Positions 23,901 through 34,414 of a stretch of 64,000 nt of DNA are shown in pieces. The notes under the pieces were generated by a model. The model saw nothing but the letters and a program-made list of their open reading frames with translations, searched no databases and was not told where the DNA came from. Source of the DNA: Zopfochytrium polystomum (Eukaryota > Chytridiomycota > Chytridiomycetes > Chytridiales > Chytridiaceae); the NCBI GenBank assembly GCA_025765615.1, contig JAIVFJ010000037.1:248001-312000 (forward strand). The letters run 5' to 3'. A program made the translations under genes and the position numbers. Positions within the stretch are counted from its first letter, which is position 1, and each line of letters starts with the position of its first letter.

Positions 23901-26458
23901 AGGCCTGGAATTGTCGACAGGGCCACGAGAATGATGATAATGACCAAAAACTGCCCTGGAACGGTTTTTGTGGTAATGTCACCGTATCCGACCGTACTCA
24001 AAGTGACTATCGCAGGCGCGTTATCACATCCATATACTCCTTTCAATCGACAACTCACCAACAATGAAATAGAAACAGTCCATTAGCGTCAAATCAGCTC
24101 CGGAACCATCCTCGCGAAAGTTGTATTCGATGTACTGAAAGCTGCACAGTCCGGTGTAGATGATGGACAGAATCGTAGCAATAACGAGAAACAGCTTTTC
24201 GGTAATTGCGTCGAAGCTAAGGATTTTTAGACCGGGTCGCATGAGCTCGAAATCACTTACTTGAGAAATTTCGACGTTCCGCGTAGTCGAAGCACTCTTT
24301 TAAGCTGAGGAGTCATCAGCCCAAGATTCTTGACTAAAAATAGCCTAACTTACTCTTGATACGATGATCAGTGAGCGTAGAAAGTAAGGAATGTAAATCT
24401 AAAGTATTTCAACAAAGTGAGCAGTGTTGAATCGGTCAAACCTGGTGTCCGTCTTGTATCTGGTTGAAGAAACATTGACAATTCTCAATTGGCTGAATAC
24501 GAAAACCTTACGAACTTACACTTAAAACAATAAGAAAGGGGTATGAGGTTATAGCATCTATCCGGACAGTTCTTAGCCACAGCTTGCATTTGGACAAGAA
24601 CGCACCTATAAGTAAGGAAAAGTTGAAAAAAGCCTTGAGCTTATTGTCCGAAAAGGCAGTCTTCAGCACTCTGGAGATGATGTTGAAGGCCGTCAATGCG
24701 ACGCCGATAGAAAATGTCGGAAGCCGTCGCGGCGTCCAAAGAAACTGCGGGGATTTTCCTTGGATTTCGGATTTGAAGCTCACGTTCCACTGAAGTTCAT
24801 ACAAGTACAGGGTGCAGAACAAGAGGTCGGCCACCAAGTCCACTGTGTTGCACCGCATATGAGAGAAGCATTGTCGAGTGAGCAATCTTACATATCATAA
24901 ATATTACGACGCGGCTCGTGCTCTTCAAAAACTCGATGGCGATGTTGTAGTAGAATCGTATGTCCACAAGAAGCTTCAAGAAATGCAGGAACTGACTGGA
25001 CGCTTCTTTCCCGTTATTTTGCCGCTTGCTCTGTCGCTGCAGCTTGTATGAGGAACGAATCACGCCGTAGCTTTTCATGTTTCGTAGTGCGAGGTCTTCT
25101 GCAGCAACGAGCGCTCCTCCCATTCCTTTTCCTCCCCACCCAGCCCCCGGTGCAAAACGCAAGAACCTAAACATGCGATTCAGAGCCCCCGTTGCCTCGA
25201 CCACCTCCTCGCTGCTCGGATCCAACGACTGTAACAAGCGCAACCGCTGCCGTCGTTCCCCTTCGTTGCCCCCACCTACGACGGGGCCCGCCATACTCAG
25301 CACGTCGTAGCTTCCTGACGCCGCAGCACCACCGCTACCGACAGCAGTCCCGCCGCTTCCAAGCGCGCGTAGGTTCCATAGGCTCGCGGACTGCCTGAAT
25401 CCCGAAAGCGACCCGGACAGCCCAGTCGAGGCGCTGGACCCAGCCGGAAGCGACCAGCCGACAAAGCCCTTGAAGCCGGCCGTCGACGACGCGCCCTGCT
25501 CGCGCGAGGACCGCTGGAATTGCCGTCGACGTCGTCGCGTCGTCGTTGTCGCTGACACCAGGACCAACACCGCGGCCCAGCGCCCCACCACCGCCGCCGC
25601 CGCCCCCGCCGCCGAGCTCCCACGCCGAAAAGCTCCGCGGCATGCGCCACGGGCCGGGGTCGCGCCGCGGCCGGTTCGCCGTCCGTGCCCCCGCCGGTCG
25701 CGACGACCAGCGCTGCCGCCGCCGTCGGCGCCCCCACTGCCGTCCCGTCCGCGCCGACCCGCAATGACGGCCGACTTGACGATGCCGTCCTCCCTGCCGC
25801 CATCGCCGTTGCCGGGCTGGCCCGACGCAGCGCTGCCGCCGCTCGTCTTGACCAGCTTTCCGACGGCGCGCGCGACCGTGGCGAAAGCGACCGTGTGCTT
25901 GTTGCCGCGCGCGGCGTCGGGGCGGGGCGCTTTCTCGACGGTGGCGGTCGGCGCGAGAAAGTCGGTCTTTTCGTTGCCGGCGGAGCACGTGTCCGCCTTC
26001 TGCTCCGGTGGCTGCTGCGTTGGCGGCGGGGGTAACGCTCTGCGCGTGGCGTTCGCTGCGTGGTGGCTGACGGATGCGCGAACGGAGAAGGCGGCGTCGT
26101 GCACTGAGTGGTACGAGGATGAGGGTGACGAGTGGAGGCTCCTGGACGTGATGGCGTTGCTGGAGGCGAATGGGTTTCCGCTGGGTGCTGCATCCTGCGG
26201 GTGAGGATGGGTTGGCTGTGGCCGATCGGTGGGGCGCCGGATGGATTGGATTTGGTCGACGGAAATCGAATGGTGCAGTAGCGGCGACGGCTGTGGTTGC
26301 GGTTGTGGCTGGGGCTGGGGCGGACTCCTTTTCGGATGGCATGCTGTGGTCTGGGTTGGGTTGTTTATTATTGAGTTGCGATCGCAAATTGTCGACACTG
26401 GCCTCACAGACAATCGAGGTTCGCGCAGAAGCTCAATAAAAAAGTCCAACAAGACCAT
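20990..26458 (-). CDS. Slo/BK-family large-conductance potassium channel
   Basis: Tetrameric K+ channel with six or seven membrane segments and two cytosolic RCK gating domains. The minus-strand N-terminal exon (ATG 26458) encodes a long Pro/Gln/Arg/Gly-rich region including PQPQPQPQP. Membrane exons follow: NTVDLVADLLFCTLYLYELQ, TFSIGVALTAFNIISRVLK and DAITEKLFLVIATILSIIYT. The pore exon reads DCFYFIV joined to VTLSTVGYGDITTKTVPGQF, with the K+ filter TVGYGD. RCK1 shows VVVGHFDTVAKIVDVMESFL, then LVLMARAPASPAIKGLLN, KERVTYLVGQAMDVQDLKRA and ASATYIIADRS...NTLRAWAIDE. RCK2 includes GDGAGNEIYLSQLN and PFSEAFRELALNYGIIPLGI. The last exon ends NPLPSLLLRASDLLFVLSAN and stops at 20990-20992, exactly as Slo1 proteins end. 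At least 15 short introns; many edges are approximate. A calcium bowl was not located. An SK/Kv origin is excluded by the RCK pair. Confidence 0.88.
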
Positions 26459-26532
26459 TCAGTGTATGTGTTTTGTTATTTACACAGCAGTCCCCGAGCC
26501 ACGCCCAATCATCCAATCATCGAAGGTGCTAA

Positions 26533-27336
26533 TCAGTAGTCATCGTCAAGGTCATCATCATAGTCGTCCGCCGTCGCCACGGCAGCACCCCGGCCTCCGC
26601 CGCGACCCCCGCCGACATCGTCGTCCGAGCCACCACTATTTCGGCGTGTCTGCTGTTTTGCCGCTTGCTTGTTCGTAGCTTCACACGCATCAACCCAGTC
26701 AGAGTACACGTCGATGGGCTCAGATAGGTCTGTTCTCACAAAATTGGTGAGGAGGAACCAGCCGGCACATTGGAATGACTATGCAGCTCTCAACTCACAA
26801 TTGATGGGAGTCTGGAAATTGACACCACATTTCTTGCACTCGAGCTTCCCTCTGGATGGCAGAAGCCCATATAATCGTGAGAAAACAGGAATCGGGCGAC
26901 GAGCAGGGCACTCGGAACTCACACTTGGTTTTCACGGTCGCTGGAGTGTGACGAATGATTTGTGGATGAGTCATTAGTCAGAAAATGAAACCTGGTTCCC
27001 CTTCTGCTTACAGAGTCGTCAAAATGCTCCGGTCGTGATTGCAGAAGAGGCAAGCAAAGTCTTTGTCGAGCTTGGGTCGAGCCTTTTTGACAACCTTCCG
27101 CGAGCTTTTGCGTTTTCCTGTGTGATGATGGGTTGAATTGTTCACGATTAGCGGTCTGCGCATGTGGTAGGTAGACTAGATATCTGGCGGATCGGATGGT
27201 TCTTGTGGGCCTGGGGCCCCTCGCCGGCACCAATGGGGGTGTGGGTACAGTGGCTGAAGAGGAGCCAGTGTGGTTGTGGATCGGGGAAGTGCTGGTCCGG
27301 TTGCAACAGCCAGGATGACAAGGCGAGCTCACCCAT
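26533..27336 (-). CDS. ELF1: Transcription elongation factor 1 homologue (Elf1/ELOF1)
   Basis: Small zinc-ribbon protein that travels with RNA polymerase II. Five exons join perfectly in frame: 27336-27333, 27117-27012, 26940-26923, 26851-26799 and 26729-26533. They give 125 residues starting [20 protein letters not shown]. The zinc ligands are CLFCNHD and CKKC. The diagnostic end is [20 protein letters not shown] and DACEATN. An acidic Gly/Asp-rich tail ([11 protein letters not shown]) extends beyond the minimal family length, as in other fungal Elf1 proteins. Exon 3 is only 18 nt. The stop lies 74 bp from the BK channel start, both on the minus strand. The gene is divergent from SNF2. Confidence 0.95.
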
Positions 27337-27677
27337 CGATCCTACAAAGTAATACCGTATTTAATTGGTTGGTGCTTTCACTTTTTTCCTTTTTTCTTGC
27401 GGACATTTGCGCACAACGACCACCCACCCACTAACTTGGCGCAGCCAAGAAAGCAGCAATCGGATAGACAGCGGCCGACGCGAAACACAGAACCGCGAAA
27501 GGGCAAGAAAGCGGCGGCCAGATTCCAGACTTCTGCCGCCACGATCGCAACCGTGCCACGGGCGGACGAACAGACGGACGCCGTTACTCGCTATTCGTCG
27601 AGGACTCCCTCCCTCGCTCGCACGCACGCAAAACTAATCCACTTCTGGGACCCAGTTTGCAATCGGCCGCCCTGCCA
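27337..27677. promoter_or_regulatory. Divergent promoter region of ELF1 and SNF2
   Basis: A 341-bp gap between head-to-head start codons. It contains a T/C-rich stretch (TTTTTTCCTTTTTTC near 27381) and GC-rich DNA closer to SNF2. No coding sequence. Shared regulation is possible but not shown. Confidence 0.5.
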
Positions 27678-27781
27678 ATGTTTCCGCATCCGCAACACCA
27701 CCAGCAGCAGCAGCAGCAGATGCTGCAACAGCAACAACAACAGCTGCTTCTGCATCAACACCAACTGCAACAATTGCAAAT

Positions 27782-27816
<35 letters not shown>

Positions 27817-30800
27817 AGCAACAACAGCAACAGCAGCAGCAACAGCGACTGATCCAACACCAATTACAACACCAACAGCAGCAGCATTTGAGCCAGCAAG
27901 TCCAAATGCAGCTTCCGCAGCAGCCGCAGCAGCCGCATGGACATCAGAATGGACAAACCCTCCTGGATGCGAACATCCAAGCGCCTCCACCAGCGCCGGA
28001 AACTTCCCTCATAGCTTTGGTCGTTCAGGTCAGTCTTACTGATAACGTTTCACTTGTTTCCTTGTACTTCCAAAGCTGCAACCCAAACCACCGTTCCATT
28101 TCAGGCTGCGGCGGATTTGCGATCCAATGGCCAGGAAGACTCACCTCACTACCAGCGATTGATTCGCGTCCTGCGCCACTTCCAGAATCCCACTAGAAAG
28201 CGAAAAACTGAGGATGAAAGAGTCACCGCTTCCCCAAAGCATCTACTCTCTGCGCAAGTTCTTGCTTTTAAGCTCCTCAACAGCAACCAACCGGTGCCAG
28301 AAAGATTAAGAAATTACCTTCTTGGCATTCCTGAAGTGGAAACTCCGCCTGATTCCTCGGATCCCCTTCAAGTCCTTAAGCAGCGCGAGCTAGCTATTCG
28401 AAATCACGTTCAAAACCGCCTAACAACCCTTCGTAAGGTTCACGGTGCAATCTCCAATGAACCGATAAAATATGGTGAAACGTCTCCAAAGCTTCGCGCA
28501 CTTATTGAAATGAAGGGACTCTCCCTGCTCGAGCGACAGAAGCGACTGCGAGAGGAAGTTTTAAAGAATAACCGACGATTCACAACGTTGGACACTGCGG
28601 TGGACAGAAGCCAGTACCGACGTGTTCGCACGATTGCGCCTCGCGAAGCCCGCGAGACTGAAATATTCGAGCAACATCAACGAACGGAACGGGAAAAGAA
28701 GGAGCACCAGAGACTCGTCGATTATTTGCAAAGCATTATAGCGAACAAGCAGGAGCTACTTCTTTTCAATCGAATGCAGCAGAGCCGGATGCAAAAAATT
28801 GGCTCTGCGGTGTTGAAGTTCCACCAAACGGCAGAAAAGGAAGAGCAGAAACGCGCCCAAAAGGTTGCCCAAGACCGTCTCAATGCCTTGAAGGCGAACG
28901 ACGAGGAAGCCTACCTGAAGCTTTTGGACCAAGCGAAAGACACTCGTATTCACCATATCTTATCCAAGACTTCAATGTATCTGGAAAACCTATCCGCTGC
29001 TGTCCTCACTCAGCAGAATTCTGTGTCAATGGACTCAACCCTAACTGAGGAGGAGCTTGCAAACGTCCCTAAAGCGGATGAGGCAAATAAGGACTACTAC
29101 ACAGTCGCTCACCGAGTGCAAGAGACAGTGACGGAGCAGTCGAGCTTGCTTGTTGGAGGCAAACTCAAAGACTACCAGATAAAAGGGCTGCAATGGATGA
29201 TATCTCTTTATAATAACCGATTGAACGGTATTCTTGCGGACGAGATGGGACTCGGCAAAACGATCCAAACAATCTCGCTAATCACTTACTTGATGGAAAA
29301 GAAGCGACAGCCCGGTCCATTCCTTGTGATTATTCCTCTTGCCACGATGACGAACTGGGTGATGGAGTTTGAAAAATGGGCACCTTCGGTCGTGAAGATT
29401 GTCTTCAACGGCCCACCGAATGTTAGAAAGAGGCTCGCTTATGAAATCAGACAGGGGAACTTTAACGTCTTGATCACGACGTACGAGTACATTATTAAAG
29501 AAAAAGCTATCCTCAGCAAAATTAAGTGGATCTACATGATTATTGATGAGGGTCACCGCATGAAGAATGCAAACTCGAAGCTCAGCGTTACGTTGATGCA
29601 GTTCTATCAGTCCAGATTTCGACTGATTCTCACTGGCACTCCGCTTCAGGTATTTCGAAGTTTCTATAATGTGCTTAACTGACCATTCTCGTTAAGAATA
29701 ACCTCCCAGAATTGTGGGCGTTACTGAACTTTATCCTCCCGAAAATTTTCAATTCGGTGAAAAGTTTTGATGAGTGGTTCAGCTCACCCTTTACTGGCGG
29801 AGCAGGACAAGGCTCGGTGGAACTCAATGAAGAAGAGCGACTGCTGATGATTAAAGGTCTCCACAAAGTTCTTCGCCCATTCCTTCTTCGGAGATTGAAG
29901 AAAGATGTGGAATCAGAGCTACCAGATAAGGTTGAAACTGTCGTAAAGTGCCCGATGAGTGCCCTTCAGAAAAAGATAACGGAATGGGTGAAGCTCCGCC
30001 GCGTCATCGGTCCTTTCGACCAAATGTGAGATCTCTTCAATCTGACGAGCAGCGCTAAACTTTGTCTATTCATGGGCATGACAGGAAAGTAAGCAGCGGC
30101 GCAAGGGCACTGAACAATCTTGTGATGCAGTTCCGCAAAATCTGCAATCATCCATTTATTTTCCCTGAAATAGAGGAGCTTGTCAACCCAGAAGGCTCCA
30201 CGGTGAACGATTTAATCTATCGTGCATCGGGTAAATTCGAACTGCTGGATCGTGTTATTCCAAAGTTCCTGAGGACTGGGCACCGTATCTTGATGTTTTT
30301 CCAGATGACCCAGGTACGGCCGGTTTTTGCAACGGGTTCTGGTTACTAGCAGTAATGACTCAAATCTTTTACCAGATCATGGATATCATTGAGGACTTCT
30401 TCCGCTTTCGTGGTTACAAGTTTCTGCGACTTGACGGTCACGTGAAAGGCGAAGATCGAACGTTCATGCTGAATTCTTTCAACGCGAAGAACAGCGAGTA
30501 CGATATTTTCATTCTATCAACAAGAGCAGGAGGGCTTGGTTTGAATTTGCAGACAGCGGATACAGTTATTATTTTCGATTCAGATTGGTTTGTTTCAAGC
30601 CTGATTCTGAAGATGAATCTCATTCCTTCTCTTTTGAAGGAATCCGCATCAAGATCTTCAAGCACAAGATCGCGCTCACCGTATTGGGCAGACGAAAGAA
30701 GTTCGAATTCTCCGGCTCATCACGACCAACTCCATAGAAGAACATATTCTCGCCAAGGCGCAGCAGAAACTTGACCTTGATGGCAAGGTTATCCAGGCTG

Positions 30801-32329
30801 GCAAATTCGACCAAAAGACGTCGGAAAAGGAGCGGGAAGAGCTTCTTCGTCTCCTTTTCGACAACGAGAAAGATGAAAACGAAGATGCTGACGACGACAA
30901 CCCAGAGTTGACTGATGAACAGCTCAATGAGGTGAGAAAGACATAAAGCACTTCAGCCGATTAATGCAATTCACTCTTGTAGGTAATATCCAGAAATCCA
31001 GATGAGCTCGAGTTGTTTACTCGTATGGATCGGGAAAGGGAGGAAGCGGAAATCATCCGCTATGGCGGTGTACCTCCTCCTCGTCTGATGACGGACAAGG
31101 AGCTTCCGGGCGTTTACAAGCTTGATATCGCTCGAATGAAGCCGGAAGAGGCGGACGAGCTTCTGAGCGCAAAGCCACGAGAACGCAAGCAGGTAGCCTT
31201 CAGTACCTTGGCAAGTTTCATCGCTGACTCGACACGCTCCATCCATTAGGTCAATTACGCCGATGTCTTGACTGAGGATCAATTCCTGGAGGCAGTTGAC
31301 AACGGCAACTTGGACGAAGTTGTTCAAAAGAAGCTGGCGATGCGGCAGAAGCGACAGGAGACGCGCAATGCCAAAGATGCAGCGCGGAAGCGATTAGAAG
31401 AAATTGACGACGGCGTCGCCGAAAGCGTTGACGCAGACGATGGCAACGGCGAAGAGCCCGAGGTGGACGACGAGGCCGGCAACTCTGACGATTACGAAGA
31501 GACTGGACGAAAGCGCAAAGTGGCCAAGGGACGCAACGGTGGGAAGAAAGGAGCCAAACGCGGCCGCGGTGGCAAAGCCGCCTCTCGTGGTCGGTCTGCC
31601 GGGGCGAAAGGCGGCAGAGCGGTGCAGGAAGCGGCAGACGTGCCCGAAGCTGTCGACCCGCCGAAAAAGCGGCGAAAGAAGGAACCACAAGTGTCTGAAG
31701 ACCATCTCCGGATGTATGCCGTGATTGAGGCTGGGTTGAACGCGATTCGAGAGTGTTCTGTGACGTTAGACGATGGGTAAGTCACGTGCAATCCACCATT
31801 ACGGTTGACACATCCATTCCCTCCCACCAGCACCGTTCGACAGCGATGTGAAGAGTTTGAAGATCTACCGTCGAAGCGTCGCTACAAAGACTACTACAAG
31901 ATGATCGCGCGTCCCATGTCCCTCGCAATGATTACTACCAACGTCGACACCCGCCGGTACAACAGCGTTGATGAGTTCCAGGTCGACGTTGAAACAATGT
32001 TCAAGAATGCGCGGCAATACAACGAGGAAGACAGTGAGATTGTGCGAGACGCCGCCGTGATGGAGCAGTTTAGTTTTTGCTTTTCTTTACTCTTGTGTTT
32101 TTTTGTCTTTCGTTGAATGGCGTTGTTCAACCTAACTTTTTTTTTTCGGTTCGAAAACTTGTACAGAGTTTTCGAGGCAGCCATTACGAAGGCGATGGCA
32201 GAGGGTCCAGGCGGTGAGGGTGGAGACGAGAGCGGCGATGGCGAAGTGCCAACGACTGCTCGACCGAAAATCAGCATTATTTTGCGCCCCCCACCCGTGG
32301 AGGAAGCAGCAGTAGATCCGGATCCCTGA
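27678..32329 (+). CDS. SWI/SNF or RSC catalytic ATPase, Snf2/Sth1/BRG1 type
   Basis: Nuclear ATP-dependent chromatin remodeller. Ten exons join in frame (27678-28028, 28105-29649, 29697-30025, 30085-30313, 30376-30587, 30640-30931, 30983-31192, 31250-31776, 31831-32067, 32167-32329), giving about 1364 residues. Order: a Gln-rich N-terminus (residues 5-90), a QLQ-like [18 protein letters not shown], an HSA helix around [20 protein letters not shown], the DEXD ATPase with [14 protein letters not shown] (Walker A), [10 protein letters not shown] (DEGH box) and LTGTPLQ. The helicase C lobe follows with [24 protein letters not shown] and [15 protein letters not shown]. Then come an SnAC-like acidic region, a basic [15 protein letters not shown]-hook-like stretch and a bromodomain ([28 protein letters not shown]). 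The bromodomain excludes ISWI and INO80 types. One family member only here, so the Snf2 versus Sth1 question stays open. Confidence 0.96.
27703..27846 (+). repeat. CAG/CAA polyglutamine tract in SNF2
   Basis: Mixed CAG and CAA codons encode several Gln runs broken by Leu, His and Met. Interruption by CAA is typical of stabilised polyglutamine coding repeats. In phase with the SNF2 reading frame. Confidence 0.9.
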
Positions 32330-32802
32330 TTGAACCCTCTACGTGGTCGTCTTGTTGGTGAAACTGTAGTTATGGGAAGGAATTTTCAATCAAACTGAAA
32401 TTGATAGAAGTCCTTTGAAACCTGAAGGGTATGGAACAGAAGAAACGGTATGGAGGTATAATAGTAAGGAGTGGAAGAAGCAAAGAATGGCTCCTAGGAT
32501 TGAAATGCCGGCCCTGCCAATTTTTGTCAGCGAAAAATAATTCAGCTTTCTGATGCCAGATCCTGAAGCCGAAATGTCATACGTTTTTCTCTCGAGCTGC
32601 CAGAAAACATGTCAAGGAATTGCAACGAGATGAGGACTTGAACACTGTTCCTGCCAGTTGTGTAAACCGTCCCCCACTCCCTCATATTTTCGGTTTCGGC
32701 AGCGACAATGTGCGGAGAGCAAAACGCGTTCATCCTCTTTCCAGCGGCAGACATTGCAGCTGTTGGGATCTCATCTCAACTAACCCTTTGAGTAGAGATG
32801 AG

Positions 32803-32839
<37 letters not shown>

Positions 32840-33394
32840 CTGGACACCCCCTTGGTCGACTTTCTTTCCCTTCTCGATTCGGTTGACTCACTCCCAGTCT
32901 GCTCGATGCTCTGCCGCTCTCCCACATATGCAAACCACGCCGATTATATTTCTCTGTTGGAAGGAGAGGCCTTCGTTTGTTGTTGTTGCTGTTCGATCGT
33001 GTCAGGGCCCCACAGACCCTGCCGACCTCTTCGCGCCACGATACGATGGCCGTGGACGGCGGTGGGCGCTCGTCCTTCGCTTGCTTCATCGCGTTTTGCA
33101 ACAACCAAGACTACGCCGGCGCCAGTGTGTTTGGGTCGTTGCGCTCCCGATCTCGATCTCGATCCCGGGCAGACGCGCCCACACTGACGTCAGTTCAGCG
33201 CCATCGATAGGAGCAAATTCTCACTTTCCGGGTCGGGAAAAGTCGGAAAGAGGCGTTCGCAGCGCCAGAAAAAGAAAGAAAAAAGAAGGCAAAGAAAGAA
33301 GCCAAAGGGAAGAAAGGGGAACAAATAGGCCCACAGGACCCAACACCCAGGGAAAAATCCACTCATCAGTCGAAGTCAAAGCAACAACCTGATC
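32330..33394. other. Intergenic with (CA)n microsatellite
   Basis: Holds an uninterrupted CA/AC repeat at about 32804-32835 and a purine-rich tract (AAAGAAAGAAAAAAGAAGG) near 33270. No convincing gene; frames here are fragments of low-complexity sequence. The right end is the promoter of the NDUFA4-like gene. Confidence 0.5.
32804..32835 (+). repeat. (CA)n microsatellite
   Basis: About sixteen uninterrupted CA dinucleotides read directly from the sequence. Confidence 0.97.
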
Positions 33395-33969
33395 ATGGCC
33401 CCGTCAAAGTTCGCAAAGTACGCTCCCGTCGGCGTCTACCCCCTCTTCGCCATCATGGCCGTCGCCGCCGGCGGTGCCTCGTGGTACCTGGTCCGCCTCG
33501 CCCGCAACCCGGACGTCGCCTGGGTCAAGTCCAAGAACCCGCACCCGTGGCTGACCATCGAGCAGGGCACCACCACCAAGGTACTTTTTTCACGCCTGAT
33601 CACGATCACTCCGCACCCCCTGCGTGTGGCGAGTTACACACTCGCAGCCGCACCTCGTCCTTGCCCTCCTCGGACGCAGACAGTTTCTCTCGCTTTCTTA
33701 CCCTCCTCGACTGCGACGGGCCTGTTTCTTGTTTCGTCGTGCTGCCGAACCGTTTTCGACCCGCTCCAGAAATAGTTCCAAACTTTTTCCGTGCCAACAC
33801 CTCCGCTGTTTAAATACTCTTTTCCCCATCCGTGAAGACGAACCGTGACTCATTTCACATCAGTTAACACTGTGGACTCTAACAATATCACCTATCCTTG
33901 TATTTCGTGTAGATCCTCGACCCTTCAGGCCACTTCGAGGGCAAGACCTGGAAGCGTGGCTTCTACTAA
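33395..33969 (+). CDS. NDUFA4/B12D-family mitochondrial inner-membrane protein
   Basis: Two exons (33395-33580 and 33913-33969) give 80 residues. After a short N-terminus (MAPSKFAKYAPVG) there is one membrane helix, YPLFAIMAVAAGGASWYLVR. The family-type continuation is RLARNPDVAWVKSKNPHPW, similar to the LALxNPDVxWxxxxNPxPW block of NDUFA4/MLRQ proteins. NDUFA4 is a small subunit now associated with cytochrome c oxidase. The C-terminal exon is ILDPSGHFEGKTWKRGFY. The 332-nt intron is long for this window. Start context ATCATGG. Family likely; exact orthology with animal NDUFA4 not certain. Confidence 0.75.
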
Positions 33970-34414
33970 GCAGCATACCCCCCTGCTGCCTCCACACTGA
34001 TGGCAAGCAAGGGCACCAAAACCTTTCTCCTTTCTGCATACAAGCAAGCTGTCCTCGACTTGTCTGTTGTGACTTTGTTGTTCGCTTCTATGTGCCCGTT
34101 TGCGGCTATTTCAACCTGGTCTAGGATTTCTTTCGTGGCGGGTGGACAAAATATTTAAGATGCCTTTATCCTTCTTTGTGCTCCCTCTTTGTTTTGTGGA
34201 GTCGAGGGCCTTACTTGCCTGCCTACCTTGCCTCCCTGAGCGCATGCCTGTGTGCCTGCCTTTCAACAACGGCTTGTCCTCATATCCTCCTGACTGCGTC
34301 CTTTTCCATGTCGGCGTGGACAATCGGGACTGACGAAAGTGTGGCACACAGGATCAGCATCCAAACGGCACAGAAGACGTTTGGATTCCGATCACACAAA
34401 GGAACAGACAGCAA
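33970..34414. other. Spacer, no gene seen
   Basis: A 445-bp gap, T/C-rich with short CTGCCT repeats near 34215-34260. It should hold the NDUFA4-like 3' UTR and the MUL1-like promoter. Confidence 0.4.

Noticed and set aside
24900..26400. Long plus-strand frames over the channel's N-terminal exon
   Set aside because: They are GC-driven shadows rich in Arg/Pro/Ala, with no family signal. The minus frame continues into conserved channel exons.
27591..27990. Minus frames of poly-Leu or poly-Ala opposite SNF2
   Set aside because: Antisense readings of the CAG/CAA tract only.
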